Positions 27,562-36,539 of a stretch of DNA of 64,000 nt are shown piece after piece. The DNA is taken from contig JAHRBI010000005.1 in assembly GCA_019084025.1 (NCBI GenBank), forward strand, positions 248,001 to 312,000, written 5' to 3'. The DNA comes from Burkholderiaceae bacterium DAT-1. Its GTDB lineage: Bacteria > Pseudomonadota > Gammaproteobacteria > Burkholderiales > Chitinimonadaceae. The notes beneath the pieces were generated by a model that saw only the letters and a list, made by a program, of their open reading frames with translations, made no database searches and was not told the DNA's origin. The position numbers and the translations under genes are program-made. Within the stretch, counting starts at the first letter, position 1, and the number at the start of each line of letters is the position of its first letter.

Positions 27562-27683
27562 ATCAAATATCTGTCTGATCAGATCAAACAAAATGATCAA
27601 GCATTTGCTCAAATGATGCAAATTGCGCCGAGTACCCAAACGCGCGAATGACACATAGAACAAGATGGACTGGAGACATCCCC
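27562..27683. promoter_or_regulatory. Divergent promoter/operator region of the beta-oxidation operon
   Basis: The 122-base gap is AT-rich on the regulator side and has repeated TGATCA-like elements (CTGATCAGATCAAAC and AATGATCAAGC) near 27575-27602. They are candidate binding sites for the adjacent regulator. No clear -35/-10 pair was identified. Confidence 0.35.
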
Positions 27684-28820
27684 ATGATCAGCCGCACACT
27701 ATTTGATGAAGAGCACGACCTGTTTCGCGACTCGGTTCGCCGGTTTATGGACAGCGAAGTCATGCCGCACCACGAACGCTGGGAAGAGCAAGGCTATGTC
27801 GATCGCGAGATCTGGACCCAGGCCGCCGAATCCGGCTATCACTGCGCCAGCATGCCGGAGCAATATGGCGGCGCCGGTGCAGATATCCGCTATAGCGTGG
27901 TGCTGATTGAAGAAATCTACCGCGCAGGGGCGACCGGCCTCGGTTTCGGTCTGCATTCGGAAATTGTCGCGCCCTATCTGCTGCACTATGGCAGCGAAGC
28001 GCTGAAGCAGCACTATCTGCCCAAGCTGGCCAGCGGCGAGATGATCGGCGCGATTGCCATGACCGAACCGGGCGCGGGCTCCGACCTGCAGGGCCTGCGT
28101 ACATCGGCCGTACTGGATGGCGATCATTACGTCCTCAATGGATCGAAAACCTTTATCACCAATGGCTGGCATGCCGACATGGTGATCGTAGTGGCGCGGA
28201 CCACGCCAGAAGGTGGCGCCAAGGGCACCAGCCTCTTTGTCGTTGATACCTCGATGGCTGGCTTCTCCAAGGGCAAGCGCCTGAAAAAAGTCGGCATGAA
28301 GGCGCAGGACACCTCCGAGCTGTTTTTCGACAATGTGCGCGTGCCGGTGGGAAATCTGCTGGGTGAAGTGAATCAGGGCTTCAAATACCTGATGCAGGAA
28401 TTGCCTTGGGAACGTCTGCAGATCGCCATTGGCGCCATTGCCTCGGCCGAATCTGCCATCGAATGGACGCTCGCCTACACCCGCGAACGCAAGGCATTTG
28501 GCAAGGCCGTGGTCGATTTCCAGACGACCCGCCACACGCTGGCCGAACTCAAGACCGAAGTGCAGATCGGCCGCGTATTCGTCGACAAATGCATCGAGCT
28601 GATCATGGACAGCCAGCTCGATGCCGCCACAGCCTCCATGGCCAAATACTGGGCCAGCGATCTGCAATTTAAGGTGCTGGATAAATGCGTGCAGCTGCAT
28701 GGCGGCTACGGCTATATGTGGGAATACCCCATCGCCCGCGCCTGGGCCGATGCACGCGTGCAGCAGATTTACGGCGGCACTAACGAAATCATGAAAGAGC
28801 TGATCAGCCGTTCGCTGTAA
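27684..28820 (+). CDS. Acyl-CoA dehydrogenase (long-chain/isovaleryl type)
   Basis: The ATG at 27684 (MISRTLFDEEHDLF) follows a GGAG site. The 378-residue flavoprotein catalyses the first step of beta-oxidation, forming a trans-2-enoyl-CoA. Family segments are clear: AMTEPGAGSDLQG, FITNGWHADM, LPWERLQIAIGA, RKAFGKAVVDFQ and a C-terminal IYGGTNEIMKELI. In that last motif the medium-chain catalytic Glu is Gly; instead a Glu sits in SAIEWTLAYT, the position used by long-chain and isovaleryl-CoA dehydrogenases. It is the first gene of a four-gene operon. Chain-length preference cannot be read from sequence alone. Confidence 0.93.
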   Translation: MISRTLFDEEHDLFRDSVRRFMDSEVMPHHERWEEQGYVDREIWTQAAESGYHCASMPEQYGGAGADIRYSVVLIEEIYRAGATGLGFGLHSEIVAPYLLHYGSEALKQHYLPKLASGEMIGAIAMTEPGAGSDLQGLRTSAVLDGDHYVLNGSKTFITNGWHADMVIVVARTTPEGGAKGTSLFVVDTSMAGFSKGKRLKKVGMKAQDTSELFFDNVRVPVGNLLGEVNQGFKYLMQELPWERLQIAIGAIASAESAIEWTLAYTRERKAFGKAVVDFQTTRHTLAELKTEVQIGRVFVDKCIELIMDSQLDAATASMAKYWASDLQFKVLDKCVQLHGGYGYMWEYPIARAWADARVQQIYGGTNEIMKELISRSL

Positions 28821-28833
28821 GCCGGAGACTCCT

Positions 28834-30039
28834 ATGGAAGCGTATATTTTTGATGCCGTGCGCACCCCGCGCGGCAAGGGCAAGAAGGACGGCAGCCTGC
28901 ATGGCTTCACGCCGCTTTATCTCGCCGAAACTGCCTTGCGCGCCATCCGCGACCGCAACCATCTCGATACCGCACTGGTGGACGACGTGGTGCTGGGCTG
29001 CGTGGAACCTGCCGGTGAACAAGGTGCCTGCATTGGCCGGATTTCGGTACTGGCTGCAGGCTATGCCGAATCGGTCGCAGGCGTACAGATCAACCGCTTT
29101 TGCGCCTCCGGCCTTGAGGCCTGCAATATGGCAGCTGCTCAGGTGATGTCCGGCCAATCGGATATGGCGATTGGCGGTGGCGTAGAAAGCATGTCACGTG
29201 TGCCGATGGGCACATCCGGCGGAGCGTGGGCCGTCGATCCGCACAGCGCCTTCCCAACCTACTTTGTGCCACAAGGTATTTCAGCTGATGCGATTGCCAC
29301 CCGCTGGGGCTACTCGCGGACAGATGTCGATGCCTATGCTGCCGAGAGCCATCGCCGCGCGCATCTGGCGGCGACTGCAGGCTATTTTGCACGGTCGATT
29401 GTGCCGGTGCGCGATGTGAATGGCCTGATCGCGCTAGGTCGTGACGAGACCATCCGCCCGGCAACGACTGTCGAATCACTCGGCCAGCTCAAGCCTTCAT
29501 TTGCCGTGATGGGCGAGCAATTTGGTTTTGACGACGTGATCTGCCAGCGTTATCCCGATATGGATGGCATCCAGCATGTGCACCATGCGGGCAATAGTTC
29601 GGGCATCGTCGATGGTGCCGCCGCCGTCCTGATTGGTAGCCGCGAAGGCGGTGAACGCGCCGGACTCAAGCCGCGTGCGCGCATCCGCAGTTTTGCCAGC
29701 ATCGGCTCCGAACCGTCCATCATGCTTACCGGCCCGAGCTACGCCACCGAGAAGGCGCTGAAACGCGCCGGGATGTCAGTAAAAGATATCGATCTGTTCG
29801 AGCTCAATGAAGCGTTTGCCGCCGTGGTGTTGCGCTATATGGACGCGCTGGCCATTCCACACGACCGTATCAATGTGAACGGCGGTGCAATTGCGCTAGG
29901 CCATCCGCTGGGCGCGACTGGCGCGATGATTCTGGGCACGCTGCTCGATGAAATGGAACGGCGTAACGTGGGTACGGGCCTCGCCACCTTGTGTGTGGGT
30001 GCGGGTATGGGTACCGCGACCATCATCGAACGTGTCTAA
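28834..30039 (+). CDS. Thiolase (acetyl-CoA C-acyltransferase)
   Basis: This 401-residue enzyme cleaves 3-ketoacyl-CoA with CoA. The catalytic residues are all present: nucleophile Cys in [10 protein letters not shown], His in [11 protein letters not shown] and the second Cys in [10 protein letters not shown]. The start codon at 28834 follows GGAGACTCCT, 13 bases after the dehydrogenase stop. It is followed ten bases later by the multifunctional hydratase/dehydrogenase, so the operon encodes a complete beta-oxidation cycle. It is closer to degradative FadA/FadI-type thiolases than to biosynthetic PhaA in its N-terminal [12 protein letters not shown] segment, though I would not name it FadA without a comparison. 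Confidence 0.93.
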   Translation: MEAYIFDAVRTPRGKGKKDGSLHGFTPLYLAETALRAIRDRNHLDTALVDDVVLGCVEPAGEQGACIGRISVLAAGYAESVAGVQINRFCASGLEACNMAAAQVMSGQSDMAIGGGVESMSRVPMGTSGGAWAVDPHSAFPTYFVPQGISADAIATRWGYSRTDVDAYAAESHRRAHLAATAGYFARSIVPVRDVNGLIALGRDETIRPATTVESLGQLKPSFAVMGEQFGFDDVICQRYPDMDGIQHVHHAGNSSGIVDGAAAVLIGSREGGERAGLKPRARIRSFASIGSEPSIMLTGPSYATEKALKRAGMSVKDIDLFELNEAFAAVVLRYMDALAIPHDRINVNGGAIALGHPLGATGAMILGTLLDEMERRNVGTGLATLCVGAGMGTATIIERV

Positions 30040-30049
30040 GGAGAAAATT

Positions 30050-32185
30050 ATGATCGACTACATCCTCGACACCGACGGCATTGCCAATCTGTGCTGGAAT
30101 CTGTCTGGCCGCAGCCAGAATGTACTCAATGGCGAAAGCTGCGCGGCATTCTTTGACGCCATTGATCGTGCCATCGCCGACCCGGATGCACGCGCCATTC
30201 TGATTTCATCCGCCAAGTCTGACTTTATTGCCGGCGGCGATCTGGAATGGTTGCTGGCCAGCACCGAAGCCGAGACCTTGTTCAAACAAACGCGCACCAT
30301 CCAGCAAGCCTTGCGCAAGCTGGAAACCTGCGGCAAACCGGTGGCCGCTGCACTCAATGGCAGCGCACTGGGCGGCGGGCTGGAAGTGGCGCTGGCTTGT
30401 CATTACCGTGTTGCTGCGGAGAATCCCAAGGCTCGCTTCGGTCTGCCCGAAGTCACGCTGGGACTCTTGCCCGGCGCAGGCGGCACGCAGCGATTGCCGC
30501 GCTTGATCGGCGTACAAGCTGCCCTGCCCCTACTGCTCGAAGGCAAGCGCCTGAAAGCCGCTGATGCGCTTAAACTCGGCATCGTTCAGGCTATTGTGCC
30601 TGCGGGCGATGAAGTACAAGCCGCCAAAGCGTGGCTTGTGAGCCAGTTGGATCAGCCTGTCTCCCAGCCTTGGGACAGCAAAGGCTACAAGGTCCCCGGT
30701 GGCGGCATCCAGACACCTGCCATCCAGCAAACCTTCATGGCGGCCAACGCGCTGCTGCGCCAGAAAACCAAGGGCAACTATCCTGCGGCGACCAGTATTC
30801 TGTCGTGCGTGTACGAAGGGCTGATCACCGATATCGATACCGGTCAGGCGACCGAGGCGCGCTACTTTGTGCAGGCAGTGCGTTCGCCTGAAGCCAAGGC
30901 CATGATCCGCACGCTGTTTTTCAGCATGAACGAGGCGAATAAACTGGCGAGTCGCCCGGCAGATATCCCTAAGCGCAGCTATGCCAGTATTGGTGTACTG
31001 GGCGCGGGCATGATGGGCGCAGGGATTGCCTATGTGGCGGCAAAGGCCGGGATGAAGGTCGTCCTGCTTGATTCGACGCAGGAAGCTGCCGAACGCGGCA
31101 AGCATTACAGCCGCACGCTCACCGACAAAGCCGTGCAGCGCGGCCAGATGACGCAGGAGAAGGCCGATGCCCTGCTGGCGCGGATTCTGCCCACAACCGA
31201 TTACGCCGCACTGGACGGCGCCGAACTGGTGGTCGAGGCTGTCTTCGAGGATCGCGCCATCAAAGCCGATGTGACGCGACAGGCCGAAGCCATGCTCGCG
31301 CCGAATGGCATTTTTGCCTCCAACACATCGACCCTGCCGATCTCGGGGCTGGCCGAAGCCAGCGTGCGCCCGGAACGCTTTATCGGCCTGCATTTCTTCT
31401 CGCCAGTCGACAAAATGCCGCTGGTGGAAGTGATTATTGGCAAGGCCACCAGCGATGTCACACTGGCCGAATCACTGGACTTTGTCAAAGCACTCGGCAT
31501 GACGCCGATTGTGGTCAACGACTCGCGCGGCTTCTACACCAGCCGCGTGTTCTCCACTTATGTGCTGGAAGGTCTGGCGATGCTGGCCGAGGGCGTCAAA
31601 CCGGTACTGATCGAACGGGCCGGCCTGATGGCGGGCATGCCGGTCGGGCCTCTGGCGCTGACGGATGAAGTCTCTAGCGAACTGATCTGCAAGATCAACC
31701 GCCAGACTCGCGCCGATCTAGGCGATGCCTACACTGACAAGCCCGGCGAGCAGGTCGCCGAACGCATGGTCACCATTGGCCGTATCGGCAAGAAGGCGGG
31801 GCGCGGCTATTACGACTACCCAGCGGATGGCAAAAAGCAGCTGTGGGCGGGTCTTGCCGAGGAATTTCCTGTCGCTGCCGAGCAGCCCGATGTACAGGTA
31901 CTGATCGAACGTTTTATCACCATTCAGGCCGTGGAAACCGCACGCTGCATGGCTGAAGGCGTGCTCATGCATGCGCGCGATGCGGATGTCGGGGCGATTC
32001 TGGGCTGGGGTTTTCCGGCCTATAAGGGCGGCCCGATCAGCCATATCGATACGGCGGGTCTGCCCGCCTTTATCGCGCAATGCGAGGCACTGGCGCATCA
32101 ATTCGGCCCGCGCTTTGCACCGCCCCCTTGGATCAAGGAAATGGCAGCAACCGGTCGCACCTTCTACCCTGTGGCGGGTGCATAA
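30050..32185 (+). CDS. Multifunctional enoyl-CoA hydratase / 3-hydroxyacyl-CoA dehydrogenase (FadB/FadJ type)
   Basis: The ATG at 30050 has a TAAGGAGA site overlapping the thiolase stop. The 711-residue fusion has an N-terminal crotonase domain (about 1-190; oxyanion Gly in NGSALGGGLEVAL, catalytic Glu region GLPEVTLGLLPGAGG) and a 3-hydroxyacyl-CoA dehydrogenase domain with NAD site GAGMMGAGIA and HFFSPVDKMPLVE. It performs hydration and oxidation on the same protein. FadB- and FadJ-type proteins are hard to separate by eye, so no symbol is given. Only two bases separate it from the CoA-transferase gene. Confidence 0.94.
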   Translation: MIDYILDTDGIANLCWNLSGRSQNVLNGESCAAFFDAIDRAIADPDARAILISSAKSDFIAGGDLEWLLASTEAETLFKQTRTIQQALRKLETCGKPVAAALNGSALGGGLEVALACHYRVAAENPKARFGLPEVTLGLLPGAGGTQRLPRLIGVQAALPLLLEGKRLKAADALKLGIVQAIVPAGDEVQAAKAWLVSQLDQPVSQPWDSKGYKVPGGGIQTPAIQQTFMAANALLRQKTKGNYPAATSILSCVYEGLITDIDTGQATEARYFVQAVRSPEAKAMIRTLFFSMNEANKLASRPADIPKRSYASIGVLGAGMMGAGIAYVAAKAGMKVVLLDSTQEAAERGKHYSRTLTDKAVQRGQMTQEKADALLARILPTTDYAALDGAELVVEAVFEDRAIKADVTRQAEAMLAPNGIFASNTSTLPISGLAEASVRPERFIGLHFFSPVDKMPLVEVIIGKATSDVTLAESLDFVKALGMTPIVVNDSRGFYTSRVFSTYVLEGLAMLAEGVKPVLIERAGLMAGMPVGPLALTDEVSSELICKINRQTRADLGDAYTDKPGEQVAERMVTIGRIGKKAGRGYYDYPADGKKQLWAGLAEEFPVAAEQPDVQVLIERFITIQAVETARCMAEGVLMHARDADVGAILGWGFPAYKGGPISHIDTAGLPAFIAQCEALAHQFGPRFAPPPWIKEMAATGRTFYPVAGA

Positions 32186-32187
32186 GC

Positions 32188-33243
32188 ATGGGGCCGCTGC
32201 ACGGGGTAAAGGTCGTGGAAATTGCCGGACTTGGTCCGGCGCCATTCTGCGGCATGCTGCTGGCCGACATGGGCGCGCAAGTCATCCTGATCGACCGGCC
32301 AGTATCTCCCGTGCCAGACCCGCTCGCGCTGGGCAAAGCGGCCATTTTCAATCGCGGCAAACAATTGCTCAGGCTGGATCTTAAACAGCCCGAGGCAATC
32401 GCCACCGTCCTCGATCATCTGGCGGACGCCGATATCCTGATCGAGGGCATGCGCCCCGGCGTGATGGAGCGGCTCGGTTTAGGTCCTGACATTTGCCATG
32501 TGCGCAATCCGAAGCTGGTATACGGCCGCATGACCGGCTGGGGCCAGACCGGCCCCCTGGCACAGCATGCGGGCCATGACATCAACTTTGCGGCACTATC
32601 CGGCGCGCAGTGGTTTGCCGGTGCGCCGGGGGACGCACCACTGGTGCCACCTACCTTGGTAGGTGATCTCGGTGGCGGCGCCTTGTATCTGGCGATGGGG
32701 GTACTCGCCGCGCTGTTACACGCACGCCAGTCCGGACAGGGTCAGGTCGTCGATGCGGCCATTGTCGATGGCAGCGCCAACCTGATGAATCTGCTGCTGT
32801 CGCTGCATGCGGGCGGATTACAGCCGATGCAGCGCGGCACCGGTCTGCTGGATGGACCGCACTGGTATGGGGTGTATCGGTGCGCCTGCGGAGGCTGGCT
32901 GAGTGTAGGTGCGCTGGAAGCCCCCTTCTACGCCATCTTCCTCAACAAGCTGGGGCTGGCAGATGATCATGCCTTCAAGCGTCCGTTCGACCCGCGCACC
33001 TGGCCCGAGCTTCGCCAGCGTCTTTCCAGCCTGTTTGCATCACATCCGCGCACACACTGGATGAGCCTATTTGACGGGACGGATGCCTGTGTGGCGCCCG
33101 TTCTTTCACCGTTGGAATCAGCTGCGCATCCGCATCTGGGTGCACGCGGGGTATATCAGACCATTGACGGTGTATTTCAGGCTGCCCCGGCGCCACGATT
33201 CAGTCTCACACCAGCGCAAGCTGGACCAATACCTGCGGCCTGA
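32188..33243 (+). CDS. CaiB/BaiF-family CoA-transferase (alpha-methylacyl-CoA racemase-like)
   Basis: The start at 32188 (MGPLHGVKVVEIAGLGPAP) is two bases past the previous stop; upstream in-frame codons would overlap it. The 351-residue protein has the class III CoA-transferase/racemase pattern: GPAPFCGMLLADMGA, LIEGMRPGVMERLGLG, YGRMTGWGQTGPLA, AGHDINF and DAAIVDGSANL. The catalytic Asp of this fold is in HAGHDIN. The GHDIN and GWGQ-GPLA segments fit alpha-methylacyl-CoA racemase better than formyl-CoA transferase. It would epimerise 2-methyl-branched acyl-CoA so that the operon's dehydrogenase can oxidise it. That points to branched or sterol-like substrates. Confidence 0.9.
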   Translation: MGPLHGVKVVEIAGLGPAPFCGMLLADMGAQVILIDRPVSPVPDPLALGKAAIFNRGKQLLRLDLKQPEAIATVLDHLADADILIEGMRPGVMERLGLGPDICHVRNPKLVYGRMTGWGQTGPLAQHAGHDINFAALSGAQWFAGAPGDAPLVPPTLVGDLGGGALYLAMGVLAALLHARQSGQGQVVDAAIVDGSANLMNLLLSLHAGGLQPMQRGTGLLDGPHWYGVYRCACGGWLSVGALEAPFYAIFLNKLGLADDHAFKRPFDPRTWPELRQRLSSLFASHPRTHWMSLFDGTDACVAPVLSPLESAAHPHLGARGVYQTIDGVFQAAPAPRFSLTPAQAGPIPAA

Positions 33244-33323
33244 TGACATCCAGTTATTAGCACTAGGGTTCCTGCAAAAATCAAGTAACAAGAGATGGGC
33301 AGCCCACACTGGGGATGATGGGT

Positions 33324-34280
33324 TTACTTCAGTTGATATACCCAGTAAATAACGGGAGGCACATCAGGTATGCTCATCTCTCCGCCGGTCGACTCCACCT
33401 TCAGACTCTTCATGGCAGGAATCGTTGTGCTTGTACCGTTAATGACACTACCGAATACCGCATATCCCGTGTTGCCATTCGAGGCCGATGCATCCAGCTG
33501 GCTTCTATTGTCTACAAAATTGATATAGAACTGACTGGTCGCACTATTCGGGTCATTCGTTCTGGCCATGGCGATGGAGTACATCGTATTGTGCAGGCCA
33601 GTCAACGATGTAGGCTCAAGCTGGATGGGCAAATATGGTGGCGTTTTTTCAATAAACTGACCGGGAAGGTAGGTATACCCGCCCCCCTGACCGACAAATG
33701 ATGCCACGATGCGATGGAATACAGTGCCACCATAAAAGCCTGAATTCACATATCTCAGAAAGTTAGCCGTAGTAATCGGCGCCTTGTCGTTCGCCAATCC
33801 AAAGACCAGCTCCCCAACACTCGTCTGCATACAGACTGTCTGCCCCGAATATGCGGTGGAAATTGCCATGCCCACTGCGCTGCACGGCCAAGGCTGTGGC
33901 GTAGTCCCTACCGCACCAGCACTATCCCGCACCCAGATATACTTCGGTGTAACAGGCAAAGTGGACGAGACCGTCAGCTGATTACTGGCATTGAAACAGC
34001 TATCTGTTGCCGCTGGTGCGGTTGCACTCTGGTTCATGCAATAGCCATTGATACCTGCTTTGGATGTCGCAATCACTGTGATGGTGATCTGGCCATTCTG
34101 TGGCTGTGACACACTCAGGTTGGTGATCGCCGGAGCGCCAGAAGGCGGAGGGGTTGGAGTGGGGGTTGGGCTTGGAGTGGGCGCAGGCGTAGTTCCACCT
34201 GATGAGTCGCTTCCACCGCCACAGGCAGCGAGTGTTACCAGTACCGGCATCAACAGAATATGCTTTAATGAACGCTTCAT
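33324..34280 (-). CDS. Cyclophilin-type peptidyl-prolyl isomerase lipoprotein (copy A)
   Basis: The ATG at 34280 gives a lipoprotein signal with lipobox LVTLAAC. A low-complexity Thr/Pro linker (SPTPTPTPPP) follows, then an Ig/fibronectin-like domain (about 45-130) ending at a WVRDSAGAVGTT motif, then a cyclophilin domain (ELVFGLANDKAPITTANFLRYV, FHRIVASFVGQGGG, ATSQFYINFVDN). It would sit in the outer-membrane leaflet facing the periplasm and assist folding. Four cysteines outside the lipobox are conserved in the neighbouring copy. A second gene of the same architecture lies directly upstream on the same strand, evidence of tandem duplication. Confidence 0.9.
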   Translation of the reverse strand: MKRSLKHILLMPVLVTLAACGGGSDSSGGTTPAPTPSPTPTPTPPPSGAPAITNLSVSQPQNGQITITVIATSKAGINGYCMNQSATAPAATDSCFNASNQLTVSSTLPVTPKYIWVRDSAGAVGTTPQPWPCSAVGMAISTAYSGQTVCMQTSVGELVFGLANDKAPITTANFLRYVNSGFYGGTVFHRIVASFVGQGGGYTYLPGQFIEKTPPYLPIQLEPTSLTGLHNTMYSIAMARTNDPNSATSQFYINFVDNRSQLDASASNGNTGYAVFGSVINGTSTTIPAMKSLKVESTGGEMSIPDVPPVIYWVYQLK

Positions 34281-34453
34281 TTGATATCTCGTGTAAACAC
34301 AACAGACAACACTGCAAAGCGGATCAATGAGCAAAAAATTGCCTGTAAGACCGCGTCAAGTCGTACATCAGGCCGCAGACGGCGCACTCCATGAAGCAAA
34401 GCACGCCGACCACAACACCTGGTGATGGGTAGGCCACACTGGGGCTAACGGGT

Positions 34454-35386
34454 TTACTTCAGCTGATAAGCCCAGTAAATGACAGGTGGCTTGATTGGCA
34501 AGCTGACTTCGCTACCATTGGATTGCACCTGCGTGCTTTGCAGCGCTGTGGTTGTGGTGCCAACTCCGGAAATTACACTGCCAAAAACAGCATAACCAGT
34601 ATTAGCATTGGATGCAGATGCATTCAAAAGGCTGCTGTTATCTACAAGATTGATGTAGAACTGGCTAGTCGCACTATTCAACACATCCGTTCTGGCCATT
34701 GCGAGTGTATAGGACGTATTGCTCAGGCCGGTAGTCGTGGTCGGCTCAAGGGCAATCGGGTCGAAAGGCGTGTTTTTCTGGGAAAACTGGCCGTTCACAA
34801 ATGTATAGCCACCGCCCTGAGCAACAAAGGTTCCCATGATGCGATGGAAGACAGTTCCGCTATAGAAGCCCGCATTCACATACTTCAGGAAGTTGGCGGT
34901 GGTAATCGGCGCCTTGGCATTCGCCAGACCGAACACCAGCTCGCCCACGCTGGTCATCATGCAGACGGAAGAACCCGCAGTGTAAGCGGTTGAGGCTGCA
35001 ATCCCCGCTGTACTGCACGGCCAGGGCTGAGTCGCAGTGCTCACATTACCTGCGGCATCCTTCACCCAGATGTAGTAGGGTGTTGCGGGTAACATCGCTG
35101 GCAAGGTGAATTGATTACCGGCCTGGAAACAACTGTCGGTCGCAAGTGGCTGTCCCGATTTTTGTGTCAGGCAGTAACCTGCGGCGCCCACATTGTCGGT
35201 CGCCGTCACCGCCAGTGTCACCTGACCGTTGCTTGGCTGGGTTACACTCAGACCGGAGATGAGTGGCGGTGTCGTATCCGGCCCACCATTTCCGCCATTG
35301 TCAGTCGTTCCGCTCCCTGCACCACCACATGCAGCAAGTGCTACAACCAGTGGCATCAAGGCAAGGTATTTGATTGAACTTTTCAT
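34454..35386 (-). CDS. Cyclophilin-type peptidyl-prolyl isomerase lipoprotein (copy B)
   Basis: This 310-residue protein has the same plan as its neighbour: lipoprotein signal with lipobox VVALAAC, short Gly/Asn-rich linker instead of the Thr/Pro one, an Ig/fibronectin-like domain (GLSVTQPSNGQVTLAVTATD to WVKDAAGNVS), and a cyclophilin domain with FHRIMGTFVAQGGG and SATSQFYINLVDN. The two are alike down to the C-terminal PPVIYWAYQLK and share sequence some 30 bases past their stops. Cyclophilin arginine is kept in FHRI. The start at 35386 follows GAGACG. Having two suggests different clients or expression conditions. Confidence 0.9.
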   Translation of the reverse strand: MKSSIKYLALMPLVVALAACGGAGSGTTDNGGNGGPDTTPPLISGLSVTQPSNGQVTLAVTATDNVGAAGYCLTQKSGQPLATDSCFQAGNQFTLPAMLPATPYYIWVKDAAGNVSTATQPWPCSTAGIAASTAYTAGSSVCMMTSVGELVFGLANAKAPITTANFLKYVNAGFYSGTVFHRIMGTFVAQGGGYTFVNGQFSQKNTPFDPIALEPTTTTGLSNTSYTLAMARTDVLNSATSQFYINLVDNSSLLNASASNANTGYAVFGSVISGVGTTTTALQSTQVQSNGSEVSLPIKPPVIYWAYQLK

Positions 35387-35495
35387 CGTGACGTCTCTAA
35401 TATTGACCAGCAGACCAGGCTGCAAAGCTGGACAGTATAAAACGTCTGAAACCGCTCATGCCATGTACACTGAATTGAGTTTCCATTCATGCATC

Positions 35496-35993
35496 ATGAT
35501 TGATACACCACGCAAATCCTGCTTTCCACCCGTCGTCAATTCCGGTACGCACATCCTGATCCTGGGTAGTCTGCCGGGAGATGCTTCACTGACCCTTCAG
35601 CAATATTACGGACATCGGCAAAACAAATTCTGGGAGCTCATCGGTGCAGTGATCAATGTCGATCTGCGCCCCCTGCCCTATGATGACCGCTTGCAGCGTT
35701 TGCTCGAACAGGGTGTCGGGCTGTGGGACGTCATTGCCGAAGCCGACCGCAAGGGTAGTCTCGACTCGGCCATCCGCAACGAAGCAATCAATCAGTTGAC
35801 AGCATTGATCGCGTCACTCCCCGAACTCAAGGTGATCGCCTTCAATGGCGGAACGGCTGCGAAAATCGGGCGGCGTCAGTTAAGCCATCTGACACATCAA
35901 TACACCTTGCTTGATCTGCCATCTAGCAGCCCAGCCTATACACTGGCTTACCCGGCAAAGCTGGCAGGCTGGATGACGCTACGTTCGTCATGA
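35496..35993 (+). CDS. Mug-like DNA glycosylase (deoxyinosine/hypoxanthine-DNA glycosylase family)
   Basis: From the ATG at 35496 (MIDTPRKSCFPPV) the product is 165 residues, the normal size for this family. It has the uracil-glycosylase-like fold markers: LILGSLPGDASL at the active site, YYGHRQNKFWELI, GVGLWDVIAEADRKGSLDSAI and AFNGGTAAKI. The closing LPSSSPAYT is the substrate-pocket loop of Mug-type enzymes. This group removes deaminated bases such as hypoxanthine. An alternative ATG at 35463 is in frame; neither start has a good ribosome-binding site. The upstream part of the frame overlaps the cyclophilin gene and is not coding. Confidence 0.85.
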   Translation: MIDTPRKSCFPPVVNSGTHILILGSLPGDASLTLQQYYGHRQNKFWELIGAVINVDLRPLPYDDRLQRLLEQGVGLWDVIAEADRKGSLDSAIRNEAINQLTALIASLPELKVIAFNGGTAAKIGRRQLSHLTHQYTLLDLPSSSPAYTLAYPAKLAGWMTLRSS

Positions 35994-35995
35994 AC

Positions 35996-36013
35996 CCCGC
36001 CACATGTGGCGGG
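35996..36013. terminator. Palindromic hairpin after the glycosylase gene
   Basis: An 18-base perfect palindrome (CCCGCCACATGTGGCGGG) begins two bases after the stop codon. No T run follows, so termination would be weak or would need Rho. Confidence 0.45.
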
Positions 36014-36107
36014 AGGGGCAGACGAATTAACGCCCTCAGTCTGATAGACGAATGGCCCCGCACGCATCACAATCTGGGTCTTTGCAGTTTCTTCATCAGG
36101 AGTCCCC

Positions 36108-36530
36108 ATGAGCACCACCTCCACCGTCACAGCCCGACTGGGTGACACCCCCTGGGAAGTCACGTTTACCGACGATCTAGGCCACACATGGCGGGCAGAT
36201 GAGCCTGAATCAATTGGCGGCGCCAATACTGCCACCACCCCCGACCGACTGGTGCTATCCGGCCTGGGCTCCTGCACTGCCATCACCGTAAAGATGGTTG
36301 CAGTACGCAAACAGATTCCACTGGAGGGAATTGAAGTCGATGTGCAGCTCAACCCCGACGGCAAACCTGAATCCGGCAATGATCTGGTGCGCACCATTCG
36401 CTTACAGGGCAATCTGGATGATGATCAGCGTGCCCAGCTTCTCAAGGCTGCCAATGCCTGCCCGGTTCACAAACTGCTGACCGGCGAAATCCGCATTCAC
36501 ACCAGTATGCAGCAAGCAGCGCCAAACTAA
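36108..36530 (+). CDS. OsmC-family thiol peroxidase-like protein
   Basis: This 140-residue protein belongs to the OsmC/Ohr fold, which reduces organic peroxides through a pair of cysteines. Both are present: Cys in GLGSCTAIT and Cys in NACPVHKLL. The order GGANTATTPDRLVLSGLGSC is typical of the YhfA-like subgroup rather than Ohr, so the exact substrate is open. A TCAGGAGT site precedes the start. The gene is 9 bases from a pirin gene on the same strand; the pair probably forms an operon related to oxidative stress. Confidence 0.9.
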   Translation: MSTTSTVTARLGDTPWEVTFTDDLGHTWRADEPESIGGANTATTPDRLVLSGLGSCTAITVKMVAVRKQIPLEGIEVDVQLNPDGKPESGNDLVRTIRLQGNLDDDQRAQLLKAANACPVHKLLTGEIRIHTSMQQAAPN

Positions 36531-36539
36531 GGAACAGAC

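Noticed and set aside
27699-28910. 403-codon minus-strand frame opposite the acyl-CoA dehydrogenase
   Set aside because: The plus strand encodes a well-conserved enzyme over the same bases; the reverse frame is a GC-rich shadow.
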